Shown here piece by piece: positions 44,550 through 54,300 of a stretch of 64,000 bases of DNA. How positions within the stretch are numbered: the first letter of the stretch is position 1; every line of letters begins with the position of its first letter. Location of the stretch: positions 124,001 to 188,000 of the forward strand of contig NZ_KB893184.1 of the NCBI RefSeq assembly GCF_000374025.1. Reading direction: 5' to 3'. The DNA is from Spirosoma panaciterrae DSM 21099. Lineage in GTDB: Bacteria; Bacteroidota; Bacteroidia; Cytophagales; Spirosomataceae. The position numbers were made by a program, and so were the translations under genes. The notes under the pieces are model-generated. The model saw only the letters and a list, made by a program, of their open reading frames with translations. It had not been told where the DNA came from and searched no databases.

Positions 44550-45833
44550 ATGGAAAGCACGCCAACTTTTAAAAAGTTAATACTAGGCTGGAAATCAGGG
44601 CGAAATGTAGATGGAAACAGCCCTTTTGGAGACAAAAAACTACCAGCACAAATCGAGAACGAAAATGGATTAATTTGTCATGATGGCAATAGCCATATGA
44701 TGACAATTGCTAAAACGGGAGCCGGTAAACATGTTAATACAGCTGCTCCAATCCTGTTGACGTATGGAGGTACCGTTATCGTTCTGGATATAAAGAGAGA
44801 ATTGTTTCATACAACAGCTCGTACGCGCCGTCAACTAGGGCCAGTTTATCGCTTGGCCCCTTTTGATACTGAGACGGACTCGTTTAATCCATTAGATATT
44901 CTGGCTTTCGAAACGAGTACTGACGTTTTGGGACAATTTCTGGCAGAACTCACTGCACTACAGTCAATCAGTATACGAGAAGGCGAATTCTGGTTGACTG
45001 CGGCTAAGGATTTATTGGCCGCTTTATTTGCAGTTACGCTCGCAGAGCCAGCAGAAACTCGAAACCTGCGATTCTTAATGAACTATCTCTTTGCGGAAGA
45101 TATAGTGTATTCGCTGGCGCTATTATTAGATATAAAAGGGAATGAATTACCCCTGATGGCTTATCAGAGCCTATCTACATTTATACAAACTACCGAGAAC
45201 ACGCGTTCGGGTATTTTGGCCACTGCACAGGCTGCATTTAAAATTCTCAATAGTGAAAAAATCTTACGCGCAACCGACCGATCTTCATTTGACATAAGGG
45301 CATTGCAGAAAGGTGAAAAGCCTATTACTATTTACCTTCAAATTCCACCTTCTTATCTGGAAAGTCATAGCGCCCTCATCCGAACCTGGATAGGTGCTCT
45401 CATGCATGTGATTGCTTCTCGGCAACAGAACCCACAAATAAAGACGCTGTTCCTAATCGATGAATGTGCTGCACTCAAGTCATTTCCTTATCTCAGTACC
45501 ATGATTACGCTATTCAGAGGTTTCGGCGTAATCACGCATACGTTTTGGCAGGATCTGTCGCTCCTAAAAGCATTTTATGCCAATTGGGAAACCATCGTTA
45601 ATAACTGTACCCTGCAATTGTATGGTGTGAATAATTATCGGATTGCCAAAGCTATCGAAGAGATTACGGGGGTTCCTGCCACTATACTTGAGTCAATGTC
45701 GGCCAATGAACAGCTATTGGTAATGGATGGTAAGTCAGTGATTTGTCAAAAACTAAATTACCTGACAGACGCTCTGTTTACCGGTTTGGCCGACCCAAAC
45801 CCATTCTACCAGAACACACCCGAAAAAATTTAA
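44550..45833 (+). CDS. VirD4/TraG-like coupling ATPase
   Basis: 427 aa, shorter than typical coupling proteins (about 500-700) and without the usual N-terminal membrane helices. Walker A is AKTGAGKH (54-61), followed by the family's APILLTYGGTVIVLDIKRELFHTTARTRRQLG block and RLAPFDTETDSFNPLDIL. Walker B is LFLIDECAAL near 300, then RGFGVITHTFWQDLSLL, NNCTLQLYGV. These pump DNA or proteins to a type IV secretion channel. No relaxase or VirB genes are present, so the cargo may be protein or an unusual partner. First gene of a six-gene plus-strand operon. Confidence 0.8.
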   Translation: MESTPTFKKLILGWKSGRNVDGNSPFGDKKLPAQIENENGLICHDGNSHMMTIAKTGAGKHVNTAAPILLTYGGTVIVLDIKRELFHTTARTRRQLGPVYRLAPFDTETDSFNPLDILAFETSTDVLGQFLAELTALQSISIREGEFWLTAAKDLLAALFAVTLAEPAETRNLRFLMNYLFAEDIVYSLALLLDIKGNELPLMAYQSLSTFIQTTENTRSGILATAQAAFKILNSEKILRATDRSSFDIRALQKGEKPITIYLQIPPSYLESHSALIRTWIGALMHVIASRQQNPQIKTLFLIDECAALKSFPYLSTMITLFRGFGVITHTFWQDLSLLKAFYANWETIVNNCTLQLYGVNNYRIAKAIEEITGVPATILESMSANEQLLVMDGKSVICQKLNYLTDALFTGLADPNPFYQNTPEKI

Positions 45834-45915
45834 CTATTTTTTTTATCCCCGAATTATTTGCCGATTACCAGCACCCTATATCCTTGAAGGCAACACTAAC
45901 TGCCTGGTCTATTAT

Positions 45916-46518
45916 ATGTTTAAAGCACTTTCATATTTCGCTCCCTTACTGGGCATTGGTCGCCAGGCGATCAATTGGTTAGAGCCAAACAAAACCAGTC
46001 CAGCTGTATCGGCAACTAATTCTGTGGTTATGCCTGATCCACAACCACAGAATCAGCCGCAATCACAACCTGTCTTGGTGACTGCAAAATCTACATCGGA
46101 CATTTTACCCGTTCACCAATTTGGCAAGCTTCCACATAGTGAAAAGGGTAATAATGATGGGTATGTAATGCACTCAAATGACGGATGTATTAGTGAGGTC
46201 AGTGAGACAGCTGCTCAGTTTAAACAGGCTGTTAAAGCCACAAAGCAGGTTCTCAAAATAAAGATCCTGCAAAAGCAATTGGAGATTGCCGATGCCGATC
46301 CTCTCCTGTTAGGCAAGAAGGCAAAGCTTGAGTTAGAGCTAAAGAATTTGGAGGAAGAACATAAATACTGGGAAGAACAGGACAAGATGACCCTGTTGCC
46401 TGTAACGGACCCGGATTCTGAATTTATGATGATCAGGGATATCTATACGGCTGGTTATCGGGCTGGCTGGAACCGGTATGACGTTGATAAGCGCCTAAGT
46501 GAAAATGGTGGACATTGA
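45916..46518 (+). CDS. Coiled-coil protein, hypothetical
   Basis: 200 aa. A short N-terminal hydrophobic patch (FKALSYFAPLLGIG), a Pro/Gln-rich linker (PDPQPQNQPQSQPVLV), then coiled coil (QAVKATKQVLKIKILQKQLEIADADPLLLGKKAKLELELKNLEEE). The C-terminus has IYTAGYRAGWNRYDVDKRL. No family recognised. It may be an adaptor for the ATPase encoded just upstream. Confidence 0.55.
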   Translation: MFKALSYFAPLLGIGRQAINWLEPNKTSPAVSATNSVVMPDPQPQNQPQSQPVLVTAKSTSDILPVHQFGKLPHSEKGNNDGYVMHSNDGCISEVSETAAQFKQAVKATKQVLKIKILQKQLEIADADPLLLGKKAKLELELKNLEEEHKYWEEQDKMTLLPVTDPDSEFMMIRDIYTAGYRAGWNRYDVDKRLSENGGH

Positions 46519-46581
46519 CATTATCTATCACGAAAATCTGACCTCTATTCTGAATAGGATGGAGAATAATCCAAGACAACT

Positions 46582-47496
46582 ATGGTACGGTTATCCTGCT
46601 TTTTGATTGGCGAAAACTTCGCCCTGATTCGTAAAAAACCATTCGACGTAACGAACCAGATTACACGCATGGGAATTGCGTTACTCATTCCTGTTCTATT
46701 GTGGTTCTGGAACGGATTTTTCCTCGCTCACACAACGCTTCGAAAGCCCATTGGGCTTTCGATTGCAACGGGAATCATTTGTAGCCTTCTGGTATACCTG
46801 ATTGATCGATTGACGCTTATGGCCCCTAAAGCTTCGGCGTGGATGAAATTTGTCCGCTTGTTATTGGCCATGGCCATTGCGGTAGTGGGCGCAATAGGAG
46901 CAGACCTCATCATTTATGAAAACGACATTCATCGAAAGCTTGGGGAAATGTATGAAGCTAAAGTGGATTCTGTAGATCATGCTTTTGACCGTACTGATTC
47001 CGTAGACCGTGTAAGACTGACTAAAATAGTCACGCAGAAGCAGGTCAAGCGCGATAGTATTCAGAATCTCTACTTCGATGAAATACAGGGTCGAGGGAGC
47101 GGTAGGCCAGGGCGGGCTGACATCGCAAAAGCGATTGAAGTTCAATTAGACACTGCTCGGCGTGAGGTGCAGAGAGCGGAGTGGGCGAAAGATGATTTTA
47201 TAAATTCCTATGATCATCGGAAGGCAGAAAATCGTAAGCGAGTTGTCACTGAAAATGGCCTTCAGCTTCAGCTCCACCTGCTTCATGGACTAGTGGCCGA
47301 ATCGTGGTTTTCCTTACTATTTTTTGGTTGCCTGTCGCTCATATTTTTTGCCATGGAATGTACCGTGTTGATTGCGAAATCCAGCCTGGAAAAAACATCC
47401 CTTGAGATAGAACGTGAAAGGGCAAAGGAGGCCGACCGAAGGATTAACTGGACCACCAGCTCAACCTGGGCTTCCACCTCGAAAACGTCTGTTTAA
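46582..47496 (+). CDS. DUF4407 membrane protein
   Basis: 304 aa. Four TM helices: ALLIPVLLWFWNGFFLAHTT, IGLSIATGIICSLLVYLID, FVRLLLAMAIAVVGAIGADLII, and, after a large soluble helical region (about 125-235), LFFGCLSLIFFAMECTVLI. The topology and the YENDIHRKLGE segment after the third helix match DUF4407, a family of unknown function often in mobile or conflict loci. The soluble region contains a GRGSGRPGRAD loop. It may be the membrane component of the ATPase system. Confidence 0.7.
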   Translation: MVRLSCFLIGENFALIRKKPFDVTNQITRMGIALLIPVLLWFWNGFFLAHTTLRKPIGLSIATGIICSLLVYLIDRLTLMAPKASAWMKFVRLLLAMAIAVVGAIGADLIIYENDIHRKLGEMYEAKVDSVDHAFDRTDSVDRVRLTKIVTQKQVKRDSIQNLYFDEIQGRGSGRPGRADIAKAIEVQLDTARREVQRAEWAKDDFINSYDHRKAENRKRVVTENGLQLQLHLLHGLVAESWFSLLFFGCLSLIFFAMECTVLIAKSSLEKTSLEIERERAKEADRRINWTTSSTWASTSKTSV

Positions 47497-47518
47497 TTAA
47501 CTACTCACATTCTCAATT

Positions 47519-48133
47519 ATGGAAACTGGTTTTTATATAATGCTTGCTTTGTTAGTAGTGCCACCCGTAGTAGGGGTGGCACTACTAAAGCGGTTGCCGT
47601 TGAATCACCCATTGCGGGTAGCTTTCCATTGGGTCGTTTACTGGTTTCGATGCGAACGCCCACTAGCCTATTGGCGAGAGCCTAAGGTGGTTGACTATGA
47701 TACTTATGATGCATATCCAAAGCCTGTTAGGAAAAGCTTTCTTTCTCGACTCAGGCAGCGTATAAGTTTTTTGTTTGGTTATCGACCTCGCCCGTATACA
47801 CCCAACTCGATTGCATCGATGTGGTTTTTAAGCTTTCTAATGAAGCTAAACCCCTGGCCCATCGAACTGACGATCAACAACGAAGGCGTTTTTTTTATTA
47901 AACGCTCGTGGCATGGGCTGAAGGTGAGAGAAAAATTTTACCCTCTTAAGCAGATTCGGTCTGTATCGGTACAAGTGATTTTAGGCCACTTCACAGAAAT
48001 ACAGATAAATGTATTGAATGAATATGGGCAAATCACGGCCCTAAAAACAAAAGGTTGGTTTTTTAACCCAACCCAGGCTGGCCTCTTTTTTTTCGAGTAC
48101 ACACGCCTTTCATCATCGGTTTCACTTTACTGA
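47519..48133 (+). CDS. Membrane protein with possible PH-like domain
   Basis: 204 aa. An N-terminal helix (FYIMLALLVVPPVVGVALL) and a second short hydrophobic region (LRVAFHWVVYWF), then a beta-rich half: PIELTINNEGVFFIKRSWHGLKVREKFYPLKQIRSVSVQVILGHFTEIQINVLN, which has the look of a bacterial PH/YcxB-type domain. Function unknown. It lies 22 bp after the DUF4407 gene. Confidence 0.5.
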   Translation: METGFYIMLALLVVPPVVGVALLKRLPLNHPLRVAFHWVVYWFRCERPLAYWREPKVVDYDTYDAYPKPVRKSFLSRLRQRISFLFGYRPRPYTPNSIASMWFLSFLMKLNPWPIELTINNEGVFFIKRSWHGLKVREKFYPLKQIRSVSVQVILGHFTEIQINVLNEYGQITALKTKGWFFNPTQAGLFFFEYTRLSSSVSLY

Positions 48134-48144
48134 ATTAACCTTTT

Positions 48145-49278
48145 ATGGAAAATAAAAAATTCAATGAAGCCTTCCAGAAAGTAGTAATGGGCTACGAAAC
48201 AGCGGATGGGAAACATATAGTACAGAACCTGAGCAACGACAAAGGAAACTGGGTCGATGGTAAGAATGTCGGGACAGCTTATGGAATTAGCGGTAAGACA
48301 CTTAACGACGTCTTTTTTAATCGTCCACACTTTGCCGATGGTACACGCAATCCGTATTATCATTCAATCGACCCTACCGGCGCTCAGCAGCATATTTCGG
48401 CAGAGAATGTACGTGCCGTCACTCAGGATCAGGCCAGAACAATAGCATTTCATGATATCTGGAACCCAATTGATGGCAATAGCCTGAGCGATAAGATAGC
48501 GCCTTCCGTGTTCGATTCCGCGTTCCATAATGGGAATGAGAAAGCAATCAGTCACTTGCAGGCCAATCTGGCTAGTGCTAATCTATATGATGGGGTTATA
48601 TCAGGTAAAATGAACCCTGCGACGGTTGCGGCTATGAATAAGGTTGATCCGAGCGTACTGTATAACTTTTATCATGATGCACGCGTAGAGGCCTATCAGG
48701 GTTCCTCTAGTAGTTACAAAGACAGTTTTGTTAATCGTGTAGAGCAAGAGTTCCCGAAGGAAGCCCTCAATGCAGAACAACAGGCTCACTATCAAGGTAT
48801 GAGTACGCTGAAAAGTCTGCAGGAATATGTAAATAAAGAGCTAGGCGACAGCTCCGGCAAATCGATCAAGGCCGATGGTATTTGGGGTAAGGAGACAAAA
48901 AATGCAATTGACCAGGTTGGTGGGCATTCGGTTGGCCATACCATATCGCCAGAGTTACAACAGCGTTATGTGAACTGGCTGGCTGATCAGTCAAATTCAG
49001 GAGAAAAACTAAATCAACCAGCCGCTTCCGCTTCACCAAGTATTGCCACGCATGCTATAGCCACATCCGATTTATCGGCATCAGTACCATCGGTCAGTTC
49101 GGGGACCTCAGTAATTTCAACCCTTATTGATAGTAGCGCAAGTAACCAAAGTTCAGCAAGTATTGGGGCTGGCCGGTACGAACCGGGTGCCAGTGATGGG
49201 AGCATGAGCAGCAGCGGAGGAAGTGCTGGTTCGGCCAGTCAGGCAAATAGTGGGAGTAGTTCAGCTGGAGGTATTTAA
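48145..49278 (+). CDS. GH108-like lysozyme with peptidoglycan-binding domain and Ser-rich tail
   Basis: 377 aa, no signal peptide. Residues about 5-200 resemble GH108 muramidases: an F-x3-F-x2-VV opening helix with a possible catalytic Glu18, then GTAYGISGKTL, FHDIWNPIDGNSL and VFDSAFHNG. A peptidoglycan-binding-like unit follows (SGKSIKADGIWGKETKNAIDQV, about 245-270). The last 85 residues are almost only Ser, Ala, Gly and Thr. Absence of a Sec signal, together with two ATPases in the operon, suggests export by the encoded machine or local wall opening for it. The catalytic EGGY motif is poorly kept. Confidence 0.65.
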   Translation: MENKKFNEAFQKVVMGYETADGKHIVQNLSNDKGNWVDGKNVGTAYGISGKTLNDVFFNRPHFADGTRNPYYHSIDPTGAQQHISAENVRAVTQDQARTIAFHDIWNPIDGNSLSDKIAPSVFDSAFHNGNEKAISHLQANLASANLYDGVISGKMNPATVAAMNKVDPSVLYNFYHDARVEAYQGSSSSYKDSFVNRVEQEFPKEALNAEQQAHYQGMSTLKSLQEYVNKELGDSSGKSIKADGIWGKETKNAIDQVGGHSVGHTISPELQQRYVNWLADQSNSGEKLNQPAASASPSIATHAIATSDLSASVPSVSSGTSVISTLIDSSASNQSSASIGAGRYEPGASDGSMSSSGGSAGSASQANSGSSSAGGI

Positions 49279-49290
49279 ACGCACAAAACG

Positions 49291-51123
49291 ATGGAACTTC
49301 AATTTGATCGATTTTTTCAAATTACCGACGAAAGCCAGGCTAAGCAGTCCATGCTGGTTGCCGCCAATTTATTGAAGGATTTTATTGTTCCTGGGAGCTC
49401 ATTACTTATGGGGCGACGTGCGGGTAATTGGTTCTGGCATATTCATTTGCCTGTTCAGGCTTCACTTCCTTCCAAAGTGACGGTATTGACAAAACACATA
49501 TCACATGCCTCTCGGCCGATCAATACAAGTCAGCCGGGGTGGGCGTTGCATGGTCGCTTTCGACGAAATGGGCTTGACTCTGAGCAATTCGGTCGCCCTA
49601 TTCACCAGTTGTTAGATTTTCCTCTTGAATCATTGATGGCACTTGTGCCTACTGATTTTTCTGTCAGAATAAGTTTGTTTGCCAAAGCTGAACCCATAAC
49701 AGGGCTTAGAGATGCGGCCGTCTATGTTTGCTTATGGTCTGATAACGAAACAATCATTTCGCGTATTGGCCAGTGGATACATGCAAAGGCTGTACCCTAT
49801 AATCCGAGAAATGCGGCTGCCTATTTTTGCGAAATTGGATTTTCAGAACTGCCTTTTATTATGCGGGTACCTGTCTATTCAGATACCTTTATGCCGCAAC
49901 TGAAACCAGAGCCATTGTCCGTTATAGACTACCTCAGGAATAACCCGGCAAAGCTAACAAGAGGGCTATTATTGGCCGGGTTACCAGGTTCGGGGAAATC
50001 GACGACATTAAAGACTATTTTAAGCCAAACCTTACAAAATGTAAGGGTAGAATCAGTGCTGATTGCTGATGTTAAAGGAGAGTATAAAAACTGGGCACTC
50101 AACAATCGAGTTCGCTACCTCTCACCTGGTCAAAATCCATTCTGTTTAAAGGAGTTAAATGTCAATCTGTTCATTCCCCCGGCTAATATCAGGCTTTCTG
50201 CCTACCTGGATTCGTTAGCAGTTATACTATCAATCGGAGGTTTTGGGGGGAGTGGTATTCTACTGCCTGGTTACATTAAGATATTTTTAGAGGAATACTA
50301 TTGTTATTTGCTGCTGCATCGGCTGGATGTTCCAGACTGGCCGGTTGATATACGAGGTCAACGCTTACGACTTCTGAATTGTACAGGCCATGAATTAATG
50401 GAGTTATTAGAGGGTGATCGTCGGGTTTTTTCCTATATCAATCGGGATTTATTGAATTTCTGGGAAGAGAATTCGGCCGACATTATCCGGCGTATTTTTG
50501 GTAAGTATGGTGGATTGAGTCAGTCAAGAAATGAAATAGCCGACGCTATTGCTTCCAGAATTAACGGATTTGATACGTCTTTTTTACAACATTTTGACAA
50601 CACTGCATCAGGGACGTCGATCGATCGGTTGCTCAACGAAAAATGGTGTATTGGCCTGAATGGTCTTTCTAAAAGTAATCTGCAATTACTATTGGTCATA
50701 TTTGCCTTGTTAAATCTTGAGTGTTTACTGGCTGGACCTGAAAAAGCAGAATTATCTCATCTTTTTGTTTTTGAAGAAGCTCACCTGGTTGCTGCTCAAA
50801 CGGCCCTTTCCGACGATATTCTAACCATTGACGCACTAATTGGGCAGACGCTTGAACGAGCATTAGCTGAAGCTCGATCAAAAGGGTGTAGTATTATTCT
50901 GACGGATCAAATGCCTGGTACAAAACTTTTACCAAGTGTTCTGGCTAATACATCGATCAAAGTTTGCCATAATTTATTGGGTAAAGATGGGGAGCTAATG
51001 GCCAAAGCGATGGGATTATCATCGGAGACAAATTTTAGTCTGCTTGCTATTGGAGAATGTTTTGTGAAACTGGGCGACGATCAACCGCCTATTCAAACTC
51101 GTATACGACTTGTTGAATCTTAA
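49291..51123 (+). CDS. HerA/FtsK-superfamily ATPase
   Basis: 610 aa. Walker A is LAGLPGSGKST (about 229-240), followed by VLIADVKGEYKNW, as in DUF87/HerA ATPases, and Walker B LFVFEEAHLV (about 490-499). A conserved tail ILTDQMPGTKLLPSVLANTSIKVCHNLLGKDG is typical of HerA/VirB4-type hexamers. The N-terminal 200 residues are an unassigned domain without membrane helices. Such ATPases pump DNA or assemble secretion channels. The gene is last in the operon, ended by a strong terminator. Confidence 0.75.
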   Translation: MELQFDRFFQITDESQAKQSMLVAANLLKDFIVPGSSLLMGRRAGNWFWHIHLPVQASLPSKVTVLTKHISHASRPINTSQPGWALHGRFRRNGLDSEQFGRPIHQLLDFPLESLMALVPTDFSVRISLFAKAEPITGLRDAAVYVCLWSDNETIISRIGQWIHAKAVPYNPRNAAAYFCEIGFSELPFIMRVPVYSDTFMPQLKPEPLSVIDYLRNNPAKLTRGLLLAGLPGSGKSTTLKTILSQTLQNVRVESVLIADVKGEYKNWALNNRVRYLSPGQNPFCLKELNVNLFIPPANIRLSAYLDSLAVILSIGGFGGSGILLPGYIKIFLEEYYCYLLLHRLDVPDWPVDIRGQRLRLLNCTGHELMELLEGDRRVFSYINRDLLNFWEENSADIIRRIFGKYGGLSQSRNEIADAIASRINGFDTSFLQHFDNTASGTSIDRLLNEKWCIGLNGLSKSNLQLLLVIFALLNLECLLAGPEKAELSHLFVFEEAHLVAAQTALSDDILTIDALIGQTLERALAEARSKGCSIILTDQMPGTKLLPSVLANTSIKVCHNLLGKDGELMAKAMGLSSETNFSLLAIGECFVKLGDDQPPIQTRIRLVES

Positions 51124-51215
51124 CGCAGGTATATCCTATGTTGCCCAAATCGACACGCACAATTTGGAGTATAAATGTGTAGATTAATCGAGTAAGAAGG
51201 CGATTTGTCAGCTCA

Positions 51216-51250
51216 CTTCCCGAAAGGTAAATCTTTCGGGAAGTTTCGTT
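51216..51250. terminator. Intrinsic terminator between convergent genes
   Basis: An 11-bp perfect stem (51216-51226 with 51233-51243) with a T-rich tail, serving the HerA-like gene; weaker on the other strand. Confidence 0.85.
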
Positions 51251-51384
51251 TATGATCTTTGAATAGGCTCTTTAATCTGTCTAACCATGTGTTTTTCTTA
51301 TTGCTACAATGCCCAATTACCACTGTTGAGTTGCATCATGATAAAGTAACAGGGCGACTGGTAAAATTGGTTTGAGGCATGGCT

Positions 51385-54300
51385 TTATTTCTTGTCTGGG
51401 CAGTAAGTTCGAATCAAGCTCAAAAATCCGGCGTCCTGTTTGATTGAGTCAAAATCGGGATTGGTCAGTATGACAATGGTATCAGTACAAGGGCTTAATT
51501 TAAACGATTTCTCCAATTGGAGCAGTGCCTCTTTTGGTTTGCCTTGTCGGGCAAACCATCTGGAAAAGAAATAGGAAGCTTCCGAGGAGTTAGGTGGAGA
51601 TATTTTTTCCAATCGTTCTCCCAGCTTCCATGCCTCGACGTATCGACCCTGCCGCATGACGGCAACTGCTAATGTCTGAGTGGCGAATATATTAGTCGAA
51701 TCTTTCTGCAATACTATTTTGGCTTCAGCTTCACCGGCAACAGCATTTCCAGATCTAGTCAAAGATGTCGCCAATAGAGTACGGTGATCAATATTCTCTG
51801 GGTTCAACCGAATTGCCTCCTGGAGAGGTGATATCGCTTTGGCTGGTTGATTCAGTTGGTTGTAGGCCCACCCTATTTTAAACAGGTTAACGTCGTTGAA
51901 CTTGCTATCAGGCATAGTTGAGATTGCCTTGGCAGCCCAATGGATACTTTGATGGTAATCATTCCGGCGCATCGAAATGTCTCCCAATATCGAATAGGCT
52001 ACAGCCAGTCGATCATTCACTTGGGCGGTGCGCTGAGCCGCAACTGGATAAGCAATGGTATCAATAGCGACCACTCGGCTATACATGTTAAAAGCCATAT
52101 CGGGCAGACCGATTTGTAAGTACAACCAGCCAGCCTGGTTCGGATAAATAGAATTGGTACTGTCTAGGTCGGATGCCCGGCGGTAGGCTTCGGCGGCAGG
52201 TTTAAATTGTCCGGTAAGAATGGCAATTTCATCAATCATTTTCAGCGTTTCGGTACGTTTAGGATTCAGCCAGAATGCTTCGGAAAAAGCAAATTGGGCT
52301 TCATCATATCTTTTCTGCCTATAATAGAGATGCCCGGCCACAAACCAAGCATCTTCATCAGTATGCTTAAGTTTTTGAAGACGTAGACAGAGCGATAGCG
52401 TTTCGTCAACGTTTTTCTGTTGATTCCATAAACTTCGCATCAACGCACCCAAAATTACTGGATTGTTCGGCTGTATTGCGTCGGCCTTTCGGTAATATTT
52501 CTCCGCTTCTTCATAGTTTTTGCGAACTTCGTAGAGTTGTCCGTACCAGCCATACGTAGTCGCTTTGTCAGCACCTAACGAATCGGCCCGAGTAAAACTG
52601 AGCCATGCCTGTGTAGTGTCACCTAATCTATAACTTATTTTTCCCAATATGAGGTGTAGATCACTAGATGATGGGTTAGCCTGAACGGCTCGTTGTGCAA
52701 ACGGTAAAGCAGCCCGGAAGTTTTGGTGCTCCATCTCAAATACACATCGTATAACAAAGCTTAAGTACTGTATAGGCGAGCCTACATAATTTCCTGGACT
52801 CAATCGAAGACATTCTTCAGCACTCTCATTCGCCTGACGCAAATCGGCTGGTTGATTTGATTGTTGATAGCGCTGGTAGTATAAAAAACTCCGAAATAAA
52901 TGAGCTAGCCCAAATGTTGGATAGAAATGAATGAACTTCTCAATTGCGGTTATACTTTCATTTGATTTCTCTTGAGCATAAAAAACGGAAAAAAGCCCAA
53001 AATACACTTCTGCATCGGTCGAATCAGCTTTAAGCAGGGCTTGTAATAGATTAATCGCTTTACTATACTGCTTGGTACTTTCGAGTAGTTCGATCAAATC
53101 CAGGATTGTTTCTCGCTTGGCCTTTCCGCCACTTTGCCGTTGATATTCGGTCAACGCTTTTTTTCGATAAAACGCTACCTGCTTTTCGTCACCTAATAGA
53201 TGAAAAATTTCGGCCAAATCAGCCTGTATACTTAAGTCATCAGGGGAAATTTGATGAGCACGCTCATAATAAGTCAGGGCTTTTTGTAGTTGCTTCCGAT
53301 TTTTATAATCAGTGCCAAGCAATTTCCATAGTGAACTACTATTAGGAATTAACTCCAGGCATTTTTGGAAGTAAACCATCGACGAATCCATCTGGCCCAG
53401 TATTGTATTGACAACACCCATTTCCCAATACGTATAAGGCATGTTTGGCTCTAATCGGATGGACTCACGGAAGCGGGTCATGGCTATCCGACTCAGTGTA
53501 TCGTTCAATTCGTAACGTTCCCGCTTAGTCGTTAATAACCGTTTCCCTTCCAGAAACAGTCGTCGAGCAGTGAGGTACTGAATGAGATTGTGTCCTTCCC
53601 CTAGCAAAGCGATGGACGTGTCCATTTCAGCGATGGCAGAGTCGAGTTGGGCGATTGGTATTGACGTTTTAAATTCCTCTCTAACCTTCTCCAACAGCGG
53701 ACGTAGCAAACTTTCAGTGCGAACTTGCAAAGCTGCCACGAGATTCCGCTTCATTAGACCCCGTAGGTTTTCGTTGTTGAGATTATCAGGTATTTGCCGT
53801 AGGTAATCCAGGGCTGACCGGCCAGTAGGATAAAGTAGTTTTTGGTTGCTAATAGCCTGTTCAAAAAGCCCAAATAGGCGCCGGTTAGTCGAATCCTGAC
53901 CACGAAGCAGATCAGCTTCAAAGCCTTTGGTTTGCGTAGATGTCAGCAGGGAATAGTCGCGGGTTTGGTGCTGTTGATAAACCCTAAGTGAGTCAGGATT
54001 GAACGTTCCGATGGGCTCATTGCCTTTTCCACCAAGAATTACTGGGTTTTGAATATGTGGTTTAGCTTTTTCGGGCACAACTGTTTTTAAGTATAATTCC
54101 AGTTCTAACTTGGTGATCACGTTATCCTTTTTGGCATTACCCATACCATCGGCCATACCTATCAGTCCATCGACCAGACAGTAGGAAAACAGCCCCCGTC
54201 CGTTACCAAATTCTTTTCCTTCAATGGACAGTTCACCCGGTTCACAGGAGAGTATTTTGATCTGCCCTTCCCATTGCTCAATTAGTCCGTTCATCAGTTT

